A stretch of DNA of 33,125 bases from Actinomycetes bacterium (GTDB lineage: Bacteria > Actinomycetota > Thermoleophilia > RBG-16-64-13): positions 1 to 33,125 of the forward strand of contig JAJZQZ010000009.1 in NCBI GenBank assembly GCA_021802965.1, in the 5' to 3' direction. Each line of letters starts with the position of its first letter. The stretch's first letter is position 1. Below, one piece after another: positions 1-7,578 of this stretch. The position numbers and the translations under genes are program-made. The notes below the pieces were generated by a model. It was not told the DNA's origin. It ran no database searches and saw only the letters and a program-made list of their open reading frames with translations.

Positions 1-10
1 GTCCTCGGTC

Positions 11-35
11 GCACACGTGGCGCTGCCACGTGTGC
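11..35. repeat. Perfect inverted repeat upstream of hdrA
   Basis: GCACACGTGGC and its exact reverse complement GCCACGTGTGC flank a 3-base loop, giving an 11-bp GC-rich hairpin about 75 bases before the hdrA start. There is no T-run, so it could be a weak terminator of an upstream gene outside the window or a regulatory palindrome. The hdrA frame stays open through it to the window edge, but the translated text there does not look coding. Confidence 0.6.
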
Positions 36-111
36 TCCCTGCGTCCTTCTCTCGCCTCGCCCACCGCGCCCTGGTGGCAAAGCGTCACTTTTCAGTAGCC
101 TGCGCGCCACA

Positions 112-3100
112 GTGAAGATCGCGACCACCCAGCACGAGGATTTCCAGCCGCACGCCGAAGCCAACTTCGGCGACGTCATGGTGGTCGGCGGAGGCATCAG
201 CGGCATCCAGGCCGCCCTCGACCTCGCCACGGCCGGGTTCAAGGTCTACCTGGTCGAGAAGAAGCCCACGCTGGGCGGCAAGATGGCCCAGCTCGACAAG
301 ACCTTCCCCACCAACGACTGCTCGATGTGCATCGAGTCGCCCAAGTTCATCGAGTGCAACCGGCACCCGAACATCGAGATCCTGAGCTACACCGAGGTCG
401 ACCACGTCAAGGGCGAGGCCGGCGACTTCACCGTCACCCTGACCCGCAAGCCCCGCTACGTGAACGAAGACGTGTGCACCGGCTGCGGCACGTGCGTGGA
501 GTACTGCCCGGTCAAGATCAAGAACGAGTACAACCAGGACCTGGGCGAGACGAAGGCCATCCACCTGTACTTCTCGCAGGCCGTGCCCCTGGTCACCTAC
601 ATCTCCGACGAGTGCCTCTACCTCAAGGAGAAGAAGTGCGGCATCTGCGAGGGTGTCTGCAAGAACAAGGCCATCGACTTCTTCCAGAAGCCCGAGGAGA
701 TCGAGATCAACGTGGGGGCCATCGTCTTGGCTCCGGGCTACGAGACCTTCGATCCCAAGATCCGCGGCGACTACGGCTACGGCACCGTGCAGAACGTGGT
801 CACCAGCCTCGACTACGAGCGCCTGCTCTGCTCCACCGGACCCTTCGAAGGCGAGATCCTGCGTCCCTCGGATGGCAAGCATCCGCACAACATCGCCTGG
901 ATCCACTGCGTGGGCTCGCGCCAGGTCATCCCCGGCGGCAACACCTACTGCTCGGCCGTCTGCTGCGCCTACACCCAGAAGCAGGTGATCCTGACCAAGG
1001 ACCACGACTCCGAGGCGCGGGCCACCGTCTTCCACAACGACATCCGGGCCTACGGCAAGGACTTCGAGCGCTTCTACCAGCGGGCGGCCAACTTACCCGG
1101 TGTGCGCTTCATCCGCAGCTACGTCTCGCTCGGCCGGGAGGACCCCGAGACCCACAACGTCTCCATCCGCTACGACACCCCCGAGGGCGTCGTGGAGGAG
1201 GAGTTCGACATGGTGGTGCTCTCGGTGGGGATGAACCCTCCGGCGGGCGCCGAGGACATGGGGCGCACCTACGGCATCGAGCTCGACTCCTACGGCTTCT
1301 GCAAGACCGACCCGGTCAACCCCATGCAGACCACTCGCCCGGGGGTGTTCGTCAGTGGAGCCTTCCAGGGCCCCATCGACATCCCCGAGTCGGTGATGAG
1401 CGCCAGCGGGGCCGGGGCCCAGTGCGGAGCGCTGCTCGACTACCGGCGGGGCAAGCTCGCCAGGGAGCGGGTCTACCCCGAGGAGCGCGACACCACCGAG
1501 GAGGACCCTCGGGTGGGCGTCTTCGTCTGCCACTGCGGGTCCAACATCGGCCGGGTGGTCGACGTGCCTTCGGTGGTCGACTACTCCCTCGGCCTGGAGA
1601 ACGTCGTGCACGCCGAGGAGGGCCTGTTCATCTGCTCCACCGACGCGGCGGCCGGCATCGCCGACACGATCCGCGAGAAGAACCTCAACCGGGTGGTCAT
1701 AGCCGCCTGCACGCCGCGCACCCACGAGCCCCTGTTCCGCGACACCCTGCGCGAAGGCGGCATCAACCAGTACTTCTGCGACATGGCCAACATCCGCGAG
1801 CACTGCTCCTGGGTGCACTCCCGGGAGAAGGAGCTGGCCACGGCCAAGGCCAAGGACATCGTGCGCATGTCGGTGGCCCGCACCTCGATGCTAGAGCCGT
1901 TGGAGGAGTTCGACCTCCCGGTCAACCACGCCTGCCTCGTGGTCGGCGGCGGCATCGCCGGCATGACCGCCGCCCTCAGCGTGGCCGAGCAGGGCCTCGA
2001 GGTCTACCTGGTCGAGAAGGGGCACGACCTCGGCGGCACGGCCCGCCGTATCCGCCACACCCTCGAGGGGCTCGACGTCCCGGCGTACCTGGCCGGCCTC
2101 GAGCGCTCGGTGTACCAGCATCCGCGTATCCACGTCACCACCGACGGCGTCATCGTCGAAGCCGCGGGCTACGTGGGCAACTTCGTCACCAGGGTGAAGT
2201 CGCGGGGCCGAGTCAAGGAGATCCAGCACGGGGCCACCATCCTCGCCACCGGCGCCGACGAATACCGGCCCACGGAGTATCACTTCGGCGAGGATCACCG
2301 CGTCCTGACCCAGCTGGACCTCGAGGAGAGGCTGGCCGACGACCCCGAGTGGGCCGCGGGTCACGAGAGCCTGGCCATGATCCAGTGCGTCGGCTGCCGC
2401 AACGAGGAGCGCAACTACTGCGCCCGGGTCTGCTGCAGCCACGCCATCAAGAACTGCCTGACCCTCAAGGAGCACAACCCGGAGATGGACGTCTTCGTCC
2501 TCTTCCGGGACATCCGCACCTACGGCTACCGGGAGGACTACTACCGCGAAGCCGCCGAGAAAGGCGTGCGCTTCATCCGCTTCGAGGCCGAGGCCGCGCC
2601 GGTGGTCGAGCAGGTCGACGAAGGCGGCCGCCACTGCCTACGCGTGACCGTGACGGACCCCGTCCTCGAGAAGCAGCTGGCCATCGACGCCGATGCCCTG
2701 GTGCTCTCGGCGGCGGTCATCCCCTCCGAGGGCAGCCAGGAAGCTATGCGCATGTTCAAGGTCTCGAGCAACCCAGACGGTTTCTTCCAGGAGGCCCACG
2801 CCAAGCTGCGCCCGGTGGACTTCGCAGCCGACGGCATCTACCTCTGCGGCGCGGCCCACTATCCCAAGCACATCGCCGAGGTCATCAACCAGGCCTACGG
2901 CGCCGCCGGGCGGGCGGTCACCTTGCTGTCCCAGGAGACGGTCACCGCCTCCGGCTCCGTGTGCACGGTGAACGAGCCGGCCTGCATCGGCTGCGGGGCC
3001 TGCGTCGAGGCCTGCACCTACGGGGCCGTCGACCTGCGCGAGACGCGGCAGGGCGATAAGGCCGGGGTCAACCCCGTGCTCTGTAAGGGCTGCGGTCTCT

Positions 3101-3207
3101 GCAATGCGAAGTGCCCTACGGGAGCCATCTCCCTGAAGCACTTCACCGACGACGTCGTGATGGGGCAGCTGAACGCGGCCATCCCCGACACGGTGGAAGT
3201 ATGCTGA
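112..3207 (+). CDS. hdrA: HdrA-like iron-sulfur flavoprotein, tandem fusion
   Basis: Subunit A of the heterodisulfide-reductase family: a cytoplasmic FAD/[4Fe-4S] protein that in known complexes carries flavin-based electron bifurcation. At 1031 aa it is longer than ordinary HdrA (roughly 650 aa). A first FAD domain (GGGISG, about residues 26-31) has its own Cys-rich insert (CTGCGTCVEYCP, C122-C132). A complete HdrA follows: the HdrA N-terminal motif VCHCG near 470, a second FAD site (GGGIAG) near 610, and a C-terminal 2x[4Fe-4S] ferredoxin (CIGCGACVEAC from C958, then CKGCGLCNAKCP). The tracked GTG start has no clear Shine-Dalgarno, and the frame is open to the window edge, so the exact start is uncertain. 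The position that is Sec in some HdrA proteins is Cys here (FPTNDC). Ninety bases separate it from mvhD. No hdrB or hdrC is in view, so the partners probably lie upstream. Confidence 0.93.
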   Translation: MKIATTQHEDFQPHAEANFGDVMVVGGGISGIQAALDLATAGFKVYLVEKKPTLGGKMAQLDKTFPTNDCSMCIESPKFIECNRHPNIEILSYTEVDHVKGEAGDFTVTLTRKPRYVNEDVCTGCGTCVEYCPVKIKNEYNQDLGETKAIHLYFSQAVPLVTYISDECLYLKEKKCGICEGVCKNKAIDFFQKPEEIEINVGAIVLAPGYETFDPKIRGDYGYGTVQNVVTSLDYERLLCSTGPFEGEILRPSDGKHPHNIAWIHCVGSRQVIPGGNTYCSAVCCAYTQKQVILTKDHDSEARATVFHNDIRAYGKDFERFYQRAANLPGVRFIRSYVSLGREDPETHNVSIRYDTPEGVVEEEFDMVVLSVGMNPPAGAEDMGRTYGIELDSYGFCKTDPVNPMQTTRPGVFVSGAFQGPIDIPESVMSASGAGAQCGALLDYRRGKLARERVYPEERDTTEEDPRVGVFVCHCGSNIGRVVDVPSVVDYSLGLENVVHAEEGLFICSTDAAAGIADTIREKNLNRVVIAACTPRTHEPLFRDTLREGGINQYFCDMANIREHCSWVHSREKELATAKAKDIVRMSVARTSMLEPLEEFDLPVNHACLVVGGGIAGMTAALSVAEQGLEVYLVEKGHDLGGTARRIRHTLEGLDVPAYLAGLERSVYQHPRIHVTTDGVIVEAAGYVGNFVTRVKSRGRVKEIQHGATILATGADEYRPTEYHFGEDHRVLTQLDLEERLADDPEWAAGHESLAMIQCVGCRNEERNYCARVCCSHAIKNCLTLKEHNPEMDVFVLFRDIRTYGYREDYYREAAEKGVRFIRFEAEAAPVVEQVDEGGRHCLRVTVTDPVLEKQLAIDADALVLSAAVIPSEGSQEAMRMFKVSSNPDGFFQEAHAKLRPVDFAADGIYLCGAAHYPKHIAEVINQAYGAAGRAVTLLSQETVTASGSVCTVNEPACIGCGACVEACTYGAVDLRETRQGDKAGVNPVLCKGCGLCNAKCPTGAISLKHFTDDVVMGQLNAAIPDTVEVC

Positions 3208-3297
3208 GCCGCGCCACCCTGTGCGGACGACTCACGGTTGCTCCGCCCGTCGGCCGGCGCGGCGAAGCGACAGAAGCAACCCTCGAGTGAGGACTGA

Positions 3298-4152
3298 GTG
3301 AGCAACGGACTAGAGTTCAAGCCCAGGATCGTAGGCTTCCTCTGTAACTGGTGAGGTTACTCCGCCGCGGACCTGGCTGGAGTTTCCAGACTACAGTATA
3401 GCCCCGAGATCAAGATCGTCCGGCTGATGTGCACCGGGCGCGTCGACCTGCGCTTCATCCTGCGGGCCCTTGCCAACGGCAACGACGGGGTGTTCGTCGG
3501 CGGGTGCTGGCTGGGCGAGTGTCACTACATCACCGAGGGCAACTACGATGCCCTCAGCCTCATGCACCTGGCCAAGAAGATCCTCGAGTACCTGGGCCTG
3601 AACCCGGACCGTCTGCGCATCGAGTGGCTCTCGGCCTCCGAGGGGGTCCGCTTCGCCGAGGTCATGAACGACTTCTCCGCCCAGATCAAGAGCATCGGCC
3701 GGCTGGGGGAGGCCGAGGGGCTCGACCACATGGAGCTCTGCCGCCGGCTCGACCAGGCCACCCAGCTGGTGCCCTACATCAAGATAGCCAAGCGCGCGAA
3801 GCTGGCCATGCGCCTCTCGAAGGAGGAGGAATACCTCAGCCTCTTCTCCACCGAAGAGGTGGAGCAGATGTTCGACGAGGCGCCTAGCTACTACATCGAT
3901 CCGGAGAAGTGCTACGCGTGCATGATCTGCCGCAACCGCTGCCCGGTGCAGTGCATCTCCGGAGATCGCAGCCGCATCCACGTGATCGACCAGGAGGCCT
4001 GCATCCGCTGCGGCACCTGCCTCAAGGTGTGCCCGCCGCGCTTCGGAGCGGTCCAGAAGCTGATCGGCGAGCCCGCCCCGCCGCCCCTCCCCGAGGAGCG
4101 GCGCCTGCTACGGAAGGGCAAGGGCGAGAAGTCGGAGGAGCCGGCCGCGTAG
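3298..4152 (+). CDS. mvhD: MvhD/VhuD-type selenoprotein with C-terminal ferredoxin
   Basis: Delta subunit of the F420-non-reducing hydrogenase family. It holds a [2Fe-2S] cluster and passes electrons to HdrA. The ORF track starts at Met44 (3427), but the conserved N-terminus lies upstream: GTG at 3298 with GAGG five bases before it, reading SNGLEFKPRIVGFLCNW-UGA-GYSAADLAGVSR. The UGA (3352-3354) is codon 19 and stands where homologues have Cys or Sec, giving a C16-x-x-U19 motif. The reading frame continues to TAG at 4152 (284 aa). Other family cysteines are C45, C70 and C75. Residues from about 200 add a 2x[4Fe-4S] ferredoxin (C205/208/211/215 and C235/238/241/245). A SECIS-like hairpin sits behind the UGA. 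The gene lies directly downstream of hdrA, as expected for an electron-transfer pair. Its 3' end overlaps the convergent methyltransferase ORF. Confidence 0.93.
3373..3396 (+). promoter_or_regulatory. Candidate bacterial SECIS element
   Basis: Stem CTGG/CCAG (3377-3380 with 3386-3389) closes a five-base loop AGTTT. A lower CTG/CAG pairing (3373-3375 with 3394-3396) can extend it across an internal loop. The loop G (3382), followed by T, lies 27 bases after the UGA, inside the 16-37 base window usual for bacterial SECIS. Inference by eye; no folding was run. Confidence 0.6.
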
Positions 4153-5209
4153 GGCGGGCCGCCGTTCCTAGTACTGCCCGATGCCTCGCGGCCTTCAGCA
4201 TGGTGAAGAGGTTGTTGGACGCGGCGCCGATGGGCACGGAGCAGCCGGTCATAAGTATGTAGCCCAGGGGAGCGTCGCGGCCGGCGAGCACGGCCAGGCG
4301 GGTGGCCTCCCAGACCTCCTCGGCCGAGCCGAGCTGCAGGAGCGTCGGTTCGACGTTACCGGCGACGATCACGCGATCGCCCAGCGTCTCGACGGCTGCC
4401 CGCAGCGTCACCTCATGCCCGAAGCTGATGATGCCCGGCGGCCCTCCCGGCCGGCCGAACTCGATCTCTCGGTAGGCCCGCAGGTTACCGTTCTGCTCAC
4501 CGCAGGCGTGGGTGTGGAAGAGCGTGACACCCAAGGCCAGGGCCTTCTCGTGCAGCTCGCGGGAGTAGGGGAGGGCGAAATCTCGAAAGTGCCGGGGCGA
4601 GATGAGGGCGTTCGCCTCGCTCGGGGCCATGTCCAGGCCGATGATGGTGCGACCCGGGAAGAGCTCGACCCAACGCTCCGCCACGCGGAGGAAGAAATCG
4701 GTGATCAGCCGCAGCAGGTGGTGGGCCAGGTCGGGCCGCTTGATCATCCAGCGCATGAAGGTGCTGATCTCTACCAGGTTGGCGGCTCCCGTGAAGACGC
4801 TCCCCAGCTGCACGGTCACCGGTCGCCCGGCGCGGTCCTGCAGGCGCGAGAACTCCAGCATCAGGGGGATGGCGCCCGAGCTGAGGACGTCGTCCGGTGG
4901 GCGGAGGCGGTCGACATCGTTCTCATCCCTTACGGGGAACCGCACGACGGAGGTGGCCTGCATGGCCTCTCCTGTCGGAAAACGCAGCTCACCGCCGAAC
5001 TCCCAGGCTCCGATCGTCCCCAGGGCCAACGAGGTCCACTCGTCCCAGCCGAACTGCTCCTGAGTGCGAGTCTGCGTCAGGAATGCGGCGCGGGCTTCGC
5101 GCCGCGCCACCCCTGCGGGCACGCCGCAATTCCGGGCCGAGAAATCGGTGGCGAAGGGGACGAAGGGGACCCGGTCCGGGCGCCGGCCGGGATTCAGCAG
5201 CGCGCGCAT
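4022..5209 (-). CDS. UroD-superfamily zinc methyltransferase (MtaA/CmuA-like)
   Basis: Member of the uroporphyrinogen decarboxylase superfamily, in the branch of corrinoid-dependent methyltransferases. The N-terminus (MRALLNPGRRPDRVPFVPF) is typical. H234-A-C236 (in HTHACGEQNG) and C323 (in MTGCSVP) match in kind and spacing the zinc ligands of MtaA, MtbA and CmuA, so methyl transfer from or to a cobamide protein is more likely than haem synthesis. The start is ATG with GGAG just upstream. The frame upstream (SAER before the Met) also looks family-like but has no ATG, GTG or TTG. The tracked C-terminus is a low-complexity tail antisense to mvhD. Removing one G in CGGGCAG near 4178 would instead end the protein at ...ARHRQY-stop, a natural end. 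A TTGAAA-N17-TAGACT promoter lies upstream. The substrate is unknown and no corrinoid protein gene is adjacent. Confidence 0.85.
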   Translation of the reverse strand: MRALLNPGRRPDRVPFVPFATDFSARNCGVPAGVARREARAAFLTQTRTQEQFGWDEWTSLALGTIGAWEFGGELRFPTGEAMQATSVVRFPVRDENDVDRLRPPDDVLSSGAIPLMLEFSRLQDRAGRPVTVQLGSVFTGAANLVEISTFMRWMIKRPDLAHHLLRLITDFFLRVAERWVELFPGRTIIGLDMAPSEANALISPRHFRDFALPYSRELHEKALALGVTLFHTHACGEQNGNLRAYREIEFGRPGGPPGIISFGHEVTLRAAVETLGDRVIVAGNVEPTLLQLGSAEEVWEATRLAVLAGRDAPLGYILMTGCSVPIGAASNNLFTMLKAARHRAVLGTAARPTRPAPPTSRPCPSVAGAAPRGGAAGRARRSASGPLRSAAGTP

Positions 5210-5334
5210 ACGCTCCGCCGAGGTGTGGCGGTCGGCAGGCAGGTCGGCGAGATGGGGGATCGGTGAGGTCAGCTCGTGTTCCTGGGTCTGGGTGCGTCCA
5301 AGGGCGGCATGGCTGGTCGATGCTCGACGAATGG

Positions 5335-5363
5335 AGTCTATGAGCGTGTCGCTCGACTTTCAA
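5335..5363 (-). promoter_or_regulatory. Sigma-70-like promoter of the methyltransferase gene
   Basis: On the minus strand TTGAAA (5358-5363) and TAGACT (5335-5340) are separated by exactly 17 bases. Predicted transcription begins near 5328, giving a leader of about 120 bases before the ATG at 5209. The spacer contains GAGCG-TGT-CGCTC (5343-5355), a palindrome that could be an operator shared with the divergent molybdopterin gene. Confidence 0.5.
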
Positions 5364-5365
5364 GT

Positions 5366-5371
5366 TACAAT
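5366..5371 (+). promoter_or_regulatory. Possible -10 box for leaderless molybdopterin gene
   Basis: TACAAT lies seven bases before the preferred ATG (5379), which has no Shine-Dalgarno. This arrangement suggests a leaderless transcript. No convincing -35 box is visible. Confidence 0.3.
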
Positions 5372-5378
5372 AGCGGCT

Positions 5379-7469
5379 ATGCCTCGCAGCAGCACATCGT
5401 CCCTCCGCGCCGGCACCCGCCGGTCGGTGGCCTGCGGTCTGTGCACGGCCAACTGCGGCCTCATCGTGACCGTCGACGACAACCGCATCGTCGCCGTGCG
5501 TGGCGACCGCGACCACCCGGTGAGCCGAGGGTACATCTGCCCGAAGGGGGCGGCGCTGGGTCAGATACAGACCGCCTCCGATCGTGTCCCCTGCCCTCAG
5601 CGCCGCCTCCCGGATGGGGGTTGGCAGGACGTCTCCTGGAACTCCGCTCTCGACGAGATCGCCTCTCGCCTGGCCGCACTCCGCCAGAGCCACGGCGCGG
5701 AGGCGGTCGCGTTCCACGTGGGTCGCGCCGGCATCGGCAAGGAGTTCATCGGCTGGGCGGAGCGCTTCGCCCACGTCTTCGGCTCGCCCAACTTCTCCTC
5801 CTGCGGAAGCCAGTGCAAGTGGGCCTACGAGATGGCCAACCACATCACGTACGGCAAGCTCGCCATACCCGATATCGTCCGAAGCCGGTGCCTGCTCTTC
5901 TGGGGGGACAACCCGGAGCAGTCGATGCCGGTGCGGAAGCGGCTGATCGCGGAGGCCCGCTCGCAAGGGGCGAAGCTGATCGTCGTCGACCCGAACCGCA
6001 ACCGCATGGCCGCCGACGCCGACTTCCACCTGCAGCTGCTGCCCGGTACCGACGCTACCCTGGCCCTGGGCTTCTTGCACGTGGTCATCGCCGAGGGCCT
6101 GTTCGACCGGGACTTCGTCCAGGCCTGGACCGTCGGCTTTGACGCCTTGGCGGCCCGTGCCGCCGAGTTCCCGCCCGACCGGGTGGCGGCCGTCACCGGG
6201 GTGCCCGTTGACCTCCTGGTGGCCGCGGCGCGCGCCTACGGCAGCACGAGGCCGGCCTGCCTTGCCATGGGTAACGGCATCGAGCTACACCACGACGGAG
6301 TGCAGTCGGCGCGCGCACTCGCCTGCCTGCAGGCGATCTGCGGCAACCTGGATGTCCTCGGGGGATCGGTCCTCACCCTCAAGAACAGGTTGACCCCTCT
6401 TGTCCCTCCGGTCTCGCCCGGGCCGAATGGCGAAGTCCCCGCTGCGATCGGGGCTCGCGAGTTTCCCTTCTTCCACGAGCTCCGGGGCCAGGCGCAGGCG
6501 AACCTCCTGGCGCGCGCGGTGCTGGACGAGGATCCCTACCCCGTGCGCGGTCTGGTGATCTCGGGCAGCAACCCTCTGCTCCAATGGCCTGGAGTCGAGC
6601 GCCTGGGAGAGGCCTTCGCCCGGCTGGAGCTGCTGGTGGTCATGGATACCTCGTTCACCGAGACCACCCGCGTGGCCGACTACGTCCTGCCTGCCACGCT
6701 GCCCTTCGAGCGGGACGAGATCTGGGACACCATCCTGGTGGGGGGCGAGCCGAGGCTCGGGCTGTCGGCTGCGGCGGTCGACAGAGCCGACGCCCGGGAT
6801 GACCGTTATCTGTGGAGCGAGCTTGCGCGTCGCCTGGGCCATTCGGAATGGTTCCCCTGGGAGACGACCCGTGACGCCCTCGATCAACGTCTGGCGCCGT
6901 TGGGCGTGGACGCCGAGGAGCTCGCGCGTCGCGGACCACAAGGGATCATCTATGCCGACCGCGTCGAGCGGGCCTACGAGGCGGCGGGCTTCAAGACGCC
7001 GAGCGGCAAGGTCGAGCTTTCGAGCGGGGTCATGGCTTCCCGAGGCTACGATCCGGTCCCTGGGCCGGTCGTGCCTGAGTCGGGCCCTGACTTCCCCCTG
7101 ATCTTGACCTCGGGGGCCCGCTCGGTGGGCTACACGCACTCGCGCTATCGCAACGTGCCCGCGCTGCGCCGGCTGCAGCCGAAGCCCCTTCTCAGCGTGC
7201 ACCCGGACACCGCGGCTGCTGCCGGGCTGTCCGACGGCGATATCGGGGTGGTCGTGTCCTCCGAGGGGCGGCTGCGGGTAGAGGTGACCCTGGCCGACGA
7301 TCTCGTGCCCCGAGTGTTGCGGATGCCGCACGGCTGGGAAGAAGCAAACGTGAACCGGCTCAGTAGCGCGCGGCTCGATGATCTCGACCCTGTCTCGGGC
7401 TTTCCGTGCTTCCGTTCCTTGCCCGTACGCCTCGAGGCCGCACCTCCCCTGTCGCCGGCGGGTCACTGA
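5379..7469 (+). CDS. Molybdopterin oxidoreductase, PsrA/PhsA-like
   Basis: Catalytic subunit of the DMSO-reductase superfamily (Mo- or W-bis-MGD enzyme). The N-terminal [4Fe-4S] motif is C-G-L-C-x3-C with a distant YICPKG. The domain order is typical: FWGDNPEQS for cofactor binding, DPNRNRMAADAD, then the C-terminal molydopterin dinucleotide domain (LTSGARSVGYTHSRYRN, MPHGWEEANVN). The likely metal ligand is Cys in SSCGSQCKW, as in polysulfide/thiosulfate reductases and acetylene hydratase rather than Ser-type DMSO reductases. I prefer ATG 5379 (696 aa), because the tracked ORF before it is antisense to the methyltransferase gene; ATGs at 5331 and 5340 are alternatives. There is no twin-arginine signal, so it appears cytoplasmic. 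No FeS or NrfD-type membrane partner is adjacent. The substrate cannot be assigned. Confidence 0.9.
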   Translation: MPRSSTSSLRAGTRRSVACGLCTANCGLIVTVDDNRIVAVRGDRDHPVSRGYICPKGAALGQIQTASDRVPCPQRRLPDGGWQDVSWNSALDEIASRLAALRQSHGAEAVAFHVGRAGIGKEFIGWAERFAHVFGSPNFSSCGSQCKWAYEMANHITYGKLAIPDIVRSRCLLFWGDNPEQSMPVRKRLIAEARSQGAKLIVVDPNRNRMAADADFHLQLLPGTDATLALGFLHVVIAEGLFDRDFVQAWTVGFDALAARAAEFPPDRVAAVTGVPVDLLVAAARAYGSTRPACLAMGNGIELHHDGVQSARALACLQAICGNLDVLGGSVLTLKNRLTPLVPPVSPGPNGEVPAAIGAREFPFFHELRGQAQANLLARAVLDEDPYPVRGLVISGSNPLLQWPGVERLGEAFARLELLVVMDTSFTETTRVADYVLPATLPFERDEIWDTILVGGEPRLGLSAAAVDRADARDDRYLWSELARRLGHSEWFPWETTRDALDQRLAPLGVDAEELARRGPQGIIYADRVERAYEAAGFKTPSGKVELSSGVMASRGYDPVPGPVVPESGPDFPLILTSGARSVGYTHSRYRNVPALRRLQPKPLLSVHPDTAAAAGLSDGDIGVVVSSEGRLRVEVTLADDLVPRVLRMPHGWEEANVNRLSSARLDDLDPVSGFPCFRSLPVRLEAAPPLSPAGH

Positions 7470-7522
7470 CTACATCCTTGTCGGCGCCCGCGCATGTCGG
7501 GCGCGCTTCGGCCAAGAACAGA

Positions 7523-7550
7523 AACAGGGCTGCCAAGCGGCAGCCCTGTT
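7523..7550. terminator. Bidirectional intrinsic terminator
   Basis: AACAGGGCTGCC and its exact reverse complement GGCAGCCCTGTT form a perfect 12-bp stem around loop AAGC, between two convergent genes. On the minus strand it is followed by a T-rich stretch (TGTTTCTGTTCTT), so it should work best for the cytochrome gene and more weakly for the molybdopterin gene. Confidence 0.8.
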
Positions 7551-7578
7551 CGCTCAGCTGGCGTTGTCGGTGTGAGTG

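Noticed and set aside
85-1035. 316-aa minus-strand ORF opposite hdrA
   Set aside because: Val/Leu/Gly/Asp-rich antisense shadow caused by GC-rich codons.
327-3059. 910-aa + strand ORF inside hdrA
   Set aside because: Arg/Pro/Gly-rich GC-codon shadow in the second frame of a strongly recognised gene.
6285-7466. 393-aa minus-strand ORF opposite the molybdopterin gene
   Set aside because: Antisense shadow of a conserved coding sequence; no domain pattern.
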